Shown in pieces: positions 22,325 to 28,196 of a stretch of DNA of 30,479 bases; the first letter of the stretch is position 1, and each line of letters opens with the position of its first letter. Source of the stretch: a virus; IMG/VR virus record IMGVR_UViG_3300046796_000125, positions 1 to 30,479 of that record; one strand, given 5' to 3'. Position numbers and translations under genes: made by a program. The notes under the pieces are model-generated. The model saw only the letters and a program-made list of their open reading frames with translations. It did not search any database and was not told the origin of the DNA.

Positions 22325-23888
22325 CGTGCTGCGCGAACTCGATCGCCTCCTCGCTGCGCGCGAGGTCGATCCCACGCTCGCCGCGCTGACCGGCCACGTC
22401 CTCGGGGGCCTGATGGCCGCGAACCCGGACATGGACGAGGCGCTCGCCATCGACCAGGCGATCCGCATGGCGCGGGCGACGGCGGCGCAGCTCGCCGGCG
22501 TCGTGCCGCCCGAGCCGATCCCGCCGCCCACGACGCACCCCGTGATCACGCCGGATGATTTCACCTACTTAGGATCGGCCACGTTGCCGCTCGACATCAG
22601 CGGACAAACCCGGTTCGGGTATTCGACGGGGGCCCTGTCGGGCCGTGTCGTCGATGGGCAGATTCATCTCTTCATCACGGGCGCACAAGCGGAGACGGGG
22701 TGGATGGATCCGGTGTACGAAGTCGCATGGACCGGTGTCGGCACACGGTGCACGCTGGTCACGTCCTGGGGCGACGTGACGTGTGGTATGCGCGTGTCCA
22801 CCGCAGGCAATTCACTGCCGATCAAGGGGCTCTTATGGGATCCCCAGAGCGCGCGGCTGTGCTGGACCTACATGGACCAATACAACGTGGCGGGTTCGCA
22901 CGATCCGTGTCTCGGCGCCTCGCAGCTGTTGCCAGAGGGCCCACGTGCGGACGGTCCGTGGCGGCTGGCCTGTCATTCGATGCGCGTCGGCGGCTATCTG
23001 GTGGCCCTCCCGGAGTCGCTCCAGGCCCTGCTGGGCGGTATGCGGCTGGGCGCAGGTGCTCCGATTGGATCCGGCAATGCGACCTCACCCTGGGGGCCTT
23101 ACTTCTCAGCCTTCGACCTCCCGCCGGCAGGCACGCCACCGGATAGTCCGGCCGATCCGGCACACGTCACGATCCCCACCACGAACTTGATCCACACGGA
23201 CATCGATCACCGCCAGCCGCGCACGGACGATGTCGACGAATGCGGCTGGACGCACTACGGCGAGTTTGACTCGAAAGGCGCGGAGCCACAGAACAATCCC
23301 GTGCAGGACGGTTCGGGGTGCACGGTGAACGGGGAATTGTGCGGCGTGTCGTACGGACCGTTTACGACGTTCACCTCAGTCGATGTGATTTCCGCGGGCG
23401 CGTTTGTGTCGGGTCCGGCCAAGCAGGGATTGGTGCTGATTGGTCAGATGGCAAAGACCCTGGCCGACCATGCGGCCGAGTATGGGGATCTGGGTCGGTG
23501 CCACGTGTGGTACGGCCCCGCGCAGGACTATGGGGTCCGAAAGATGTGCGCCCACGGCCAGAATGATAGCCGGTACGGCTACAGCGCGACCGGTCCCGGT
23601 GTCACCACGATGGCGTCCGCCCTGTTCATCTACGCGGCCGACGACTTGGCCACGGTGGCGCAGGGCACGTGTTCACCGATTCTGTTGCCACCGACGACCG
23701 ATGCCGTCAATTTGCATCAGGTGGCCCACGACGGCCCGCCGTTTCCGCAGCTGGTGGCGCACGGCATTTGCACGTTCGGGGGCGCGTGGTGGGAACCGGC
23801 CAGTCAGACGCTGTTCGTGAGCGAGATCCACGCGGAGTGGCAGGGCGAATGGAGACCGGTGGTGCATGCGTTCCGCGTGGCGTGCTAA
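22308..23888 (+). CDS. Cysteine-rich putative beta-propeller protein of the tail region
   Basis: A 526-residue protein from a GTG. An N-terminal helical part (about 1-65: VLRELDRLLAAREVDPTLAA) is joined by a proline linker to a beta-rich domain that begins DFTYLGSATLPLDISGQTRF. Repeated blade-like phrases such as LLWDPQSARLCWTYMDQYN and GAWWEPASQTLFVSEIHAEW, and the closing RPVVHAFRVAC, suggest a beta-propeller. It holds 13 cysteines, unusual for a phage cytoplasmic product, so disulfides or metal sites are possible. It may be a receptor-binding or glycan-acting virion protein, following the fibre genes. I saw no catalytic motif. Confidence 0.55.
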   Translation: MQTPRDVLRELDRLLAAREVDPTLAALTGHVLGGLMAANPDMDEALAIDQAIRMARATAAQLAGVVPPEPIPPPTTHPVITPDDFTYLGSATLPLDISGQTRFGYSTGALSGRVVDGQIHLFITGAQAETGWMDPVYEVAWTGVGTRCTLVTSWGDVTCGMRVSTAGNSLPIKGLLWDPQSARLCWTYMDQYNVAGSHDPCLGASQLLPEGPRADGPWRLACHSMRVGGYLVALPESLQALLGGMRLGAGAPIGSGNATSPWGPYFSAFDLPPAGTPPDSPADPAHVTIPTTNLIHTDIDHRQPRTDDVDECGWTHYGEFDSKGAEPQNNPVQDGSGCTVNGELCGVSYGPFTTFTSVDVISAGAFVSGPAKQGLVLIGQMAKTLADHAAEYGDLGRCHVWYGPAQDYGVRKMCAHGQNDSRYGYSATGPGVTTMASALFIYAADDLATVAQGTCSPILLPPTTDAVNLHQVAHDGPPFPQLVAHGICTFGGAWWEPASQTLFVSEIHAEWQGEWRPVVHAFRVAC

Positions 23889-23935
23889 ACGCTCGACGAC
23901 CCGATCGGGTTCACCCGAAGGAGAGGACGGATCCC

Positions 23936-24097
23936 ATGACTGATCGCAAACCCGACCACGACAAACCCGGCCACGACCCCAAGCCGGATCGCCCGGGTGG
24001 GCCCACGCGTCCCGACGACGGTGGCGCGCACCCCACGCATCCGATCACCGAGCCGCCGCCGACCCAACCGCCGCCGGCCCAGCCGAAAGAGAGCTGA
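23936..24097 (+). CDS. Proline-rich, likely disordered small protein
   Basis: A 53-residue protein with a Shine-Dalgarno-like GAAGGAGAGGA upstream. It is hydrophilic and proline-rich: DHDKPGHDPKPDRPGG followed by PITEPPPTQPPPAQPKES. Such a sequence should be unstructured, and could be a spacer or tail-attached peptide. The good ribosome-binding site supports expression. The function is unknown. Confidence 0.5.
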   Translation: MTDRKPDHDKPGHDPKPDRPGGPTRPDDGGAHPTHPITEPPPTQPPPAQPKES

Positions 24098-24214
24098 CGA
24101 CGGGTCGGGCGGGCGTGCGGTGTTGGTGCGCGCCGCGGCCCGACAATTCCGCCGGGGCGGCGCGGTGTTTCCCGCGCTCGCCCGGCCCGTGGCCGGAACC
24201 CAAGGAGGGGCGTC

Positions 24215-24367
24215 ATGGGCGTGCTCGAAGTGCTCATCGTCGTGCTGCTGGTGCTGTGGCTGCTCGGCGGGTTCGTCGTGCCGGTGGGCGGGTCGCTGAT
24301 TCACGTCCTCCTGCTGATCGTGGTCGTGCTCGTCGTCGTGCGGCTGCTGCAAGGCCGGTCGATCTGA
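24215..24367 (+). CDS. Small two-span membrane protein (Lmo0937/DUF5670-like)
   Basis: A 50-residue protein with a strong ribosome-binding site (AAGGAGGGG) before the ATG. It has a first span (VLIVVLLVLWLLGGFV) and a second (LIHVLLLIVVVLVVVRLL), separated by a glycine turn, GGSLIH. The layout 'VLW.L..F......G.lIH.LL.ia....' resembles the Lmo0937/DUF5670 family of tiny bacterial membrane proteins. Phages carry these near the end of the structural region. A holin role is possible but unproven. Confidence 0.65.
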   Translation: MGVLEVLIVVLLVLWLLGGFVVPVGGSLIHVLLLIVVVLVVVRLLQGRSI

Positions 24368-24377
24368 CCGCGCCGTC

Positions 24378-24458
24378 ATGCTGACGCCGGGCGTGCTGCT
24401 CGTGGTCGCGCTGGTGGCCCTGCTGCTGGTCGGCCGCGGCGCGCGACGCGGGCCCTAG
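24378..24458 (+). CDS. Very small single-span membrane peptide
   Basis: A 26-residue reading frame, MLTPGVLLVVALVALLLVGR then a basic end (GARRGP), a possible single membrane span with inside-positive tail. It lies 10 bases after the previous stop, has no clear Shine-Dalgarno sequence, and is the last frame of the rightward unit. It may be a real toxin-like or lysis peptide, or an artefact of hydrophobic codons in a G+C-rich region. Confidence 0.35.
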   Translation: MLTPGVLLVVALVALLLVGRGARRGP

Positions 24459-24467
24459 ACGGCCCGC
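24448..24467. terminator. Hairpin at the end of the rightward transcription unit
   Basis: GCGGGCC (24448-24454), a 6-base loop, then GGCCCGC (24461-24467) form a 7-bp G+C stem. It lies between the last rightward frame and the convergent leftward gene. There is no T-tract on either side, so it would be an imperfect intrinsic terminator. Confidence 0.4.
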
Positions 24468-24513
24468 CCGGCGCGTCAGGCGGCCGCAGGACGCGCGATC
24501 GGCGGCGAGGCCG

Positions 24514-25095
24514 TCAAGGCGTATGGACCGAGAGCTCGACTTCGCAGTGCTCGCCGCGCAGTGTGGCGGTGATCCCCATGCCCTCGGCGTGCATCGTCAA
24601 CGGCACCCATCGCGATCCATCGGCCGCCTGAAAATCGCTCAGAGCAATCCCCCTCGTCACGCCTGGCGCGAGGTCTCGATGGAGCGTGTACACGCCGGCG
24701 GGTTCCTTGTGGGCGCCGATGGTGGTGGTGCCGAAAATACGGAGCTCGGCGTTGTCCCACGATGCGGTGTCGCGATTCGTGATCGCGAGCGTGTCACCGC
24801 CGACGCGCGCCTCGTGCGGGATGGCGATCGCCTCGCCCGACAATTGGCATTCGCCGCTGACGCGTCGGTTCTGGAGACTCGGCCTCAGCTGGAACGCCAC
24901 GAACCCGAGGACGACCATGCCGGTGATCGCGATGAGGCTCACGACGGCCACGAGCGCGAATACGCGCAGCCACCCGCTCGACTGTGGTCGGACGGTCACG
25001 GCGCCGACGTTCGCGCCTTTCACGTCGCGGCCGCAATGTTTGCAGACGATCGCCGCGTCCTGGATCGCTTCCGCGCAGTAGGGACAGTTTTTCAC
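24514..25095 (-). CDS. Zinc-ribbon membrane protein (candidate lysogeny or accessory gene)
   Basis: A 193-residue leftward protein. The N-terminus is a zinc ribbon with CPYC (4-7) and CKHC (18-21). One membrane span lies about residues 43-69 (VFALVAVVSLIAITGMVVLG), and an exposed beta-rich domain follows (DTASWDNAELRIFGTTTIG, then EGMGITATLRGEHCEVELSV). The predicted topology puts the ribbon in the cytoplasm and the rest outside. Its ATG overlaps the stop of the upstream leftward gene (ATGA). It lies on the attP side away from the integrase, a place where phages carry genes expressed in the lysogen. Superinfection exclusion is one speculation; no such activity is shown. Confidence 0.65.
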   Translation of the reverse strand: MKNCPYCAEAIQDAAIVCKHCGRDVKGANVGAVTVRPQSSGWLRVFALVAVVSLIAITGMVVLGFVAFQLRPSLQNRRVSGECQLSGEAIAIPHEARVGGDTLAITNRDTASWDNAELRIFGTTTIGAHKEPAGVYTLHRDLAPGVTRGIALSDFQAADGSRWVPLTMHAEGMGITATLRGEHCEVELSVHTP

Positions 25096-25409
25096 AATGG
25101 TGCCTCGGGAAAGAGTCGCGCGCGGACGCCCTGCAGGATCGGCCCTTTGCCGGTGGCCTGATCACGGATGGCCTCCTGCACGATGGTCACGATGGCCATC
25201 TTTTGCGGGTCGCTCAACTCGTGGACCGGGACCGTCGACGAGGACGGCGCGGACGGCTCGGGCCGTTGGCTGCGCCGCCAGGCTTGCATCTCCTCGCGCG
25301 TGGTCGTCCGTGGAAAGGTTCGGCTGACCAGCCGTCCATCGACGCGGACGTACGCTTGCCAGCCGTGGCGATACCGTCGAATGCCAACTCGGGGATCTGT
25401 TCGTTGCAT
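25092..25409 (-). CDS. Stand-alone integrase arm-type DNA-binding domain protein
   Basis: A 105-residue leftward protein. Residues 9-45, GIRRYRHGWQAYVRVDGRLV followed by SRTFPRTTTREEMQAWRRSQ, match the N-terminus of the integrase encoded at 25648-26787 (GIRRKGEGWQAYIDVDG then FP..TP..EMRAWRDAQ), so the two are paralogous arm-type/AP2-like domains. The C-terminal half, PVHELSDPQKMAIVTIVQEA then IRDQATGKGPILQGV, is a helical region with no catalytic residues. I chose the ATG at 25409: AGGAG lies 9 bases upstream and the domain starts as in the integrase. The frame is open to 25553 upstream, across the 17-bp repeats. It may compete with or assist the integrase. Confidence 0.7.
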   Translation of the reverse strand: MQRTDPRVGIRRYRHGWQAYVRVDGRLVSRTFPRTTTREEMQAWRRSQRPEPSAPSSSTVPVHELSDPQKMAIVTIVQEAIRDQATGKGPILQGVRARLFPEAPL

Positions 25410-25427
25410 GGGTGCTCCTGTCGTGTT

Positions 25428-25465
25428 CAACATTATGCAACTCTCAGACAACATTATGCAACTCT
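25428..25465. repeat. Two 17-bp direct repeats at 21-bp spacing
   Basis: CAACATTATGCAACTCT occurs at 25428-25444 and again at 25449-25465, giving a 21-bp period, two helical turns. On the minus strand each unit contains CATAAT, a good -10 element, so they could be both promoter and operator of the leftward gene, or arm-type integrase sites. A related inverted copy, TTGCATTAT, lies at 25555-25563. Confidence 0.75.
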
Positions 25466-25480
25466 GGGCAAGTTCCTGGG
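25430..25480 (-). promoter_or_regulatory. Candidate promoter of the leftward arm-domain/zinc-ribbon operon
   Basis: Read leftward, TTGCAT is followed after 18 bp by CATAAT; the first element belongs to one 17-bp repeat and the second to the other. A ribosome-binding AGGAG and the ATG at 25409 come next. The hexamers match the sigma-70 consensus in most positions. Direction and distance suit the gene. Confidence 0.45.
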
Positions 25481-25601
25481 CAAGGTTAGGTTGCCCCAAG
25501 GGCACATTTCGGCCCGTTGTGGCCTGTCGTGGCCTTGGGTTTCGAACAGCCAAATTGCATTATTTTGGTGCAAATTATTGAATGTTCTGGGAATTTCGAG
25601 G

Positions 25602-25645
25602 TGGAGCGGGCTACGGGGATCGAACCCGTGTCCGAGGCTTGGGAA
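25602..25645 (-). other. Candidate attP core: 3' half of tRNA-Gly (anticodon CCC)
   Basis: Read leftward, this stretch runs from an anticodon loop, TTCCCAA, through a T-arm (CACGGGTTCGATCCCCGT) to an acceptor strand AGCCCGC and a final TCCA. U73 followed by CCA, with an acceptor of this type, is typical of tRNA-Gly, and TTCCCAA gives anticodon CCC. The 5' half is missing and the anticodon stem does not pair, so it is not a functional gene. Tail-adjacent tRNA 3' halves are the usual attP cores of phage tyrosine integrases. The integrase stop codon is at 25648-25650, next to the core. Confidence 0.82.
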
Positions 25646-25647
25646 GG

Positions 25648-26787
25648 CTATGACCCGTCAGCTAACAGCAGTTTGGGCTGACGTTTACGGCGTCGGGCAG
25701 GTTTAGCGGGCAAGGTTCGCGCGGTGGTGGGGGCGGTCTGGACGGCCCGCGCGGCCGTCAGCTTCGCCAGGGCGGCGCGATCGACGTCCGCATGGGCGCC
25801 CATCGCGTAGCGTTGCGTCACGATCGATCCCTCGACGTGACCGAGTAGACGCCCGACGGTCGCCAGATCGTGGGTCGTGCGATAGGTATCGGCGCCGAGA
25901 CTGTGGCGCAGATCGTAGAGGCGGATCGGGGTATCGGGTCCGCACACCCGCCGCGCCGCCCGCTTGAACGAGGTCGACAGGCGCTCGGCCGCGAAGGGCC
26001 CCCAGGCGCCGGCGGCGTCGAGCGCGACGAACGCGGCGACGCCCTCCGGCGAGAGCTGGCGCGTATGTGCGGGCGTGCCGCCGCCCTTGTCGCGCCATGG
26101 CATCTTCACGATCGCCGCGACGCGATCGAAATGCTGCGCGCCGAGTTTCATCAACTCGGCCGGGGGAATGCCCGTATGGAGGATGACCGCCGCGCGTAAC
26201 CGCCCGAACGACGGCTGACGGATCCCTTTCGCGATCCGGCGCTCGGCCGGCATCGCCGCGAGAATGCGCTCGAGCGTGGCGAACGGCACCGACCGATCCA
26301 CGGGCCGATAGTGATCGGGGCGCGTCGTGCCGGTGACAGGATTGTGCCCGGGGGTGTCGCCATTCATCGTGACGTAGAACGAGCCGAGCGCGGTGCGCCG
26401 GTGGTAGACGGTCGGCTGGGCGAGGCCGGCGGCGAGCCAGCGTTGCAGGACGGCCTCGACCTCGGCGCGCGTGACCGTGTAGCGCGAGCGGTCGCGGTCG
26501 CCCCCGAGGGCGTCGATCCAGAGCTGCAGATGGCGCGTGCGTTCATCGATCGTCGGCATGGCCGCGATCTCGGGGCGCCGCAGATAGGTTGCGACATCAG
26601 CCGCGAATGATCCCGCGGTGAACGGGGCGCGAGCGGTCCCGGCCTGCGCATCACGCCAGGCGCGCATCTCGACGACCGGCGTGTCGATCGGAAATTGCTG
26701 CGATCGAAACTCACCGTCGACGTCGATGTACGCCTGCCAGCCCTCGCCCTTGCGTCGAATGCCGATTTCTTGCCGTCGTCGTCTCAC
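25648..26787 (-). CDS. int: Tyrosine recombinase / phage integrase
   Basis: A leftward integrase of 379 residues from a GTG at 26787, or 408 from an ATG at 26874. I prefer the GTG because it starts at the same distance before GIRR as in the small paralogue at 25092; neither start has a clear Shine-Dalgarno sequence. In 408-residue numbering the N-terminal arm-binding domain is about 37-80, the core-binding domain about 85-180, and the catalytic domain about 195-365. Box II reads LYDLRHS with R323, followed by LLGHVEG (H346) and TQRYAM (Y356, the nucleophile). A lysine-rich beta hairpin is present (RDKGGG). The first catalytic arginine position, TGxR, instead reads TGIPPAEL. It integrates at the adjacent attP. 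Confidence 0.85.
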   Translation of the reverse strand: MRRRRQEIGIRRKGEGWQAYIDVDGEFRSQQFPIDTPVVEMRAWRDAQAGTARAPFTAGSFAADVATYLRRPEIAAMPTIDERTRHLQLWIDALGGDRDRSRYTVTRAEVEAVLQRWLAAGLAQPTVYHRRTALGSFYVTMNGDTPGHNPVTGTTRPDHYRPVDRSVPFATLERILAAMPAERRIAKGIRQPSFGRLRAAVILHTGIPPAELMKLGAQHFDRVAAIVKMPWRDKGGGTPAHTRQLSPEGVAAFVALDAAGAWGPFAAERLSTSFKRAARRVCGPDTPIRLYDLRHSLGADTYRTTHDLATVGRLLGHVEGSIVTQRYAMGAHADVDRAALAKLTAARAVQTAPTTARTLPAKPARRRKRQPKLLLADGS

Positions 26788-27038
26788 TGCGTGTCCCCAT
26801 CTAGACGGGCGCGCAGCGCGCGGATCTGTTCGCCCTCGGTTTTCAATATGTTTGCGCAGGGTCGCCCTGTGCATTGTGCCGGGTTTAGTCTCGACCGTAT
26901 TGCACGTGGTGTCATCGAGAGAAAATTCCTATTGAAGGAGTTCGCTCTTCGGGCGTAACGTCTGATGCTTCGTTCAAGGAGGCGTCGATCACATGGCGTC
27001 GGCATCATTGGCACCCATCGTCGAGAAGCACCGCTGGC
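26788..27038. other. Intergenic region between integrase and repressor genes
   Basis: This 251-bp region separates two leftward genes. It includes the possible N-terminal extension of the integrase (up to 26874) and the ribosome-binding site AAGGAGG (26976-26982) of a rightward ORF at 26993. A stretch around 26905-26940 is A+T-richer than its surroundings, but I could not place a convincing promoter there. No terminator hairpin with a T-tract was found. Confidence 0.35.
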
Positions 27039-27214
27039 TTACCGCGAAGTACGACGCCTTGTTGCCTTCAGGGCAGGCCGCGGTGGACGCGGCGTTGGTG
27101 GCGTTGTCTCCCCGGCCGGTTTCGACGGCCCCGTCCCCTCGGCGGCCACGAGCGCCTTCGCCGCATTTGCCAGCGCCACGAATGCGGTCCGCCCATCGAC
27201 GGTCGTCTCGTTAA
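26993..27214 (+). CDS. Possible small protein antisense to the repressor C-terminus
   Basis: A 73-residue rightward frame with a strong Shine-Dalgarno sequence (AAGGAGG, 10 bases before the ATG). The first 38 residues look protein-like (LAPIVEKHRWLTAKYDALLP), while the rest is proline/arginine/serine-rich as expected from the antisense of the repressor gene at 27039-27521. It may be a small regulator, or a truncated gene end over which the repressor tail reads. It has no recognised family. Confidence 0.35.
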   Translation: MASASLAPIVEKHRWLTAKYDALLPSGQAAVDAALVALSPRPVSTAPSPRRPRAPSPHLPAPRMRSAHRRSSR

Positions 27215-27521
27215 AGACCCGCACGATCATCGCGGCCTCTGGTGTCAGCGGTTTCACTCGCGACTCGAGGACTGAATTCAAGACGTCGACGATCTCGAGT
27301 CCGAGGGCGCGTGCGCATTTATCCAGGCTCTCGAATGCGCCGGGCGTCCCTTCCTCGATTGTCTGAACCGTCTTGTAGCTCGGCCCGCCGTGACGTTGGA
27401 CGTCCATCAGGGTCCACTTTCGATTGAGCCGCTCGCGCTGCAGGACCAGCCCTACGGCCAACAGCATCTCCGCTGAGGTCACGTCTACAGTATAGAAAGT
27501 TTCTTCTAGCGTTGCACGCAC
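27039..27521 (-). CDS. XRE-family HTH protein, probable lysogeny repressor
   Basis: A 160-residue leftward protein from a GTG at 27521, with a later ATG at 27467 as alternative. Residues about 20-75 form an XRE helix-turn-helix domain: AVGLVLQRERLNRKWTLMDV, then GPSYKTVQTIEEGTPGAFES and LDKCARALGLEIVDVL. The C-terminal part (VNETTVDGRTAF-type helix, then a proline/arginine tail) is not a LexA/CI-type peptidase, so this repressor would not self-cleave in an SOS response. It is divergent from the Cro-like gene at 27614, and the region between them holds the promoters. This is the layout of a phage immunity switch. Confidence 0.72.
   Translation of the reverse strand: MRATLEETFYTVDVTSAEMLLAVGLVLQRERLNRKWTLMDVQRHGGPSYKTVQTIEEGTPGAFESLDKCARALGLEIVDVLNSVLESRVKPLTPEAAMIVRVFNETTVDGRTAFVALANAAKALVAAEGTGPSKPAGETTPPTPRPPRPALKATRRRTSR
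27494..27504. promoter_or_regulatory. Palindrome inside the start of the repressor gene, possible operator
   Basis: AGAAAGTTTCT is a perfect 11-bp palindrome near the repressor start, with flanking T and C extending to an imperfect TAGAA...TTCTA. It could be an operator for autoregulation. It lies within coding sequence if the GTG at 27521 is used, and upstream of the ATG at 27467 if that one is used. Confidence 0.35.
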
Positions 27522-27577
27522 GCGTTCCCCCCAAGATATCGTGGTTGGAATAAAATTCTAACATAGAGTTAAATTCC

Positions 27578-27606
27578 TTGACCCGGGCGAGAATTTTTTC
27601 TAGAGT
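27578..27606 (+). promoter_or_regulatory. Rightward early promoter of the Cro-like gene
   Basis: TTGACC (27578-27583), a 17-bp spacer, and TAGAGT (27601-27606). The -35 box is strong and the -10 moderate. A start 7-8 bases beyond the -10 falls at 27613-27614, where the ATG of the Cro-like gene lies, so the mRNA could be leaderless. The region is much more A+T-rich than the rest of the genome. Confidence 0.6.
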
Positions 27607-27608
27607 TC

Positions 27609-27625
27609 CCGGAATGAATTTCCGG
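27609..27625. promoter_or_regulatory. Operator-like inverted repeat over the Cro-like start codon
   Basis: CCGGAA, five bases, then TTCCGG give a perfect 17-bp inverted repeat centred on 27617. Operators of this size (half-sites of 6 around a short spacer) are typical for phage XRE repressors. It overlaps the expected transcription start, so repressor bound here would block the promoter. Confidence 0.55.
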
Positions 27626-27829
27626 CAACTCCGGGAGCGCGCGGGCATCACGCAGTACCGGCTGGCCAAACTGACGGGGGTCGAGCAGACCACCATCAGT
27701 CAACTCGAACTCGGCAAGGTCCGCGATCCGCGCTGGTCCACCATCTCGGCCCTGGCCGAGGCCCTCGACACCACCCCCGGCATGGTCGCCAAGGCCATCG
27801 AGCACACACAGAAACGGAAAATCGCATGA
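27614..27829 (+). CDS. Cro-like XRE-family regulator
   Basis: A 71-residue protein almost wholly an XRE helix-turn-helix domain: FRQLRERAGITQYRLAKLTG, then VEQTTISQLELGKVRDPRWS and TISALAEALDTTPGMVAKAI. It would compete with the leftward repressor for operators, switching the phage to lytic growth. I chose the ATG at 27614; the frame is open from a TTG at 27578, but that TTG is the -35 element of the promoter, so the longer start is unlikely. There is no Shine-Dalgarno sequence before the ATG, which agrees with a leaderless mRNA. The stop overlaps the next ATG (ATGA). Confidence 0.78.
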   Translation: MNFRQLRERAGITQYRLAKLTGVEQTTISQLELGKVRDPRWSTISALAEALDTTPGMVAKAIEHTQKRKIA

Positions 27830-28053
27830 GCGACACCCGCTGCTACACCGTCGCCCAGATCCTCGAGCGGTTGCAGTTGTCGCGGCGCACGTTCGCGCGC
27901 CAGCGCAAAGCCGGCGCGCTGCCGTTCCTCGAGGAGCTCCATCCGCGGATCGGCCGGCGGCCCCGGTATCGGGCCGAGCCGATCGATCGCTATCTCACCG
28001 GCGAATGGGGCCGGCCGTCACTGGTCTTCGGCCGCAAGCGAGGGGCCCGGTGA
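27826..28053 (+). CDS. MerR/excisionase-type HTH protein
   Basis: A 75-residue protein: YTVAQILERLQLSRRTFARQ, then RKAGALPFLEELHPRIG and RRPRYRAEPIDRYLTGEWGR. This is a winged helix of the HTH_17/excisionase type, with the recognition segment around SRRTFARQRKAG. Proteins like this act as excisionases or regulators in temperate phages. Directly after the Cro-like gene, it would be produced early in lytic growth, as expected for an excisionase. The start is coupled by ATGA and the stop overlaps the next start as TGATG. Confidence 0.72.
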   Translation: MSDTRCYTVAQILERLQLSRRTFARQRKAGALPFLEELHPRIGRRPRYRAEPIDRYLTGEWGRPSLVFGRKRGAR

Positions 28054-28196
28054 TGTTGATGGCGATCGCGATGCTGATCGCCGTCGCGGGCGTCGGCCTG
28101 GTCGCGTTCCTGCTGGTGCACGGCGCGCAGGACCGCCCCGACCAGGTCTCGGACCACTGGCGCCAGGCCCACGTGCGGGAGCGGCGCGATGGGTAA
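28053..28196 (+). CDS. Small single-span membrane protein
   Basis: A 47-residue protein with one hydrophobic segment (MAIAMLIAVAGVGLVAFLLV) and a charged end (HGAQDRPDQVSDHWRQAHVR). It starts at the TGATG overlap and its stop overlaps the next ATG by 8 bases. Membrane location is clear from the sequence; the role is unknown. Confidence 0.6.
   Translation: MLMAIAMLIAVAGVGLVAFLLVHGAQDRPDQVSDHWRQAHVRERRDG

Noticed and set aside
24115-24384. Rightward 89-codon frame overlapping the tiny membrane genes
   Set aside because: The overlapping frame at 24215 has a strong ribosome-binding site and clear membrane spans; this one is alanine/arginine-rich filler.
25428-25465. Possible CRISPR-like array
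   Set aside because: Only two 17-bp copies with a 4-bp gap, no spacers of uniform length and no cas genes.
25410-25553. N-terminal extension of the small arm-domain protein
   Set aside because: It would be encoded by the 17-bp repeats and promoter region; the ATG at 25409 has a ribosome-binding site and matches the integrase domain start.
25602-25670. Complete tRNA gene
   Set aside because: Only the part from anticodon loop to CCA is present; the D-arm and 5' acceptor strand are absent, so it is an attachment core.
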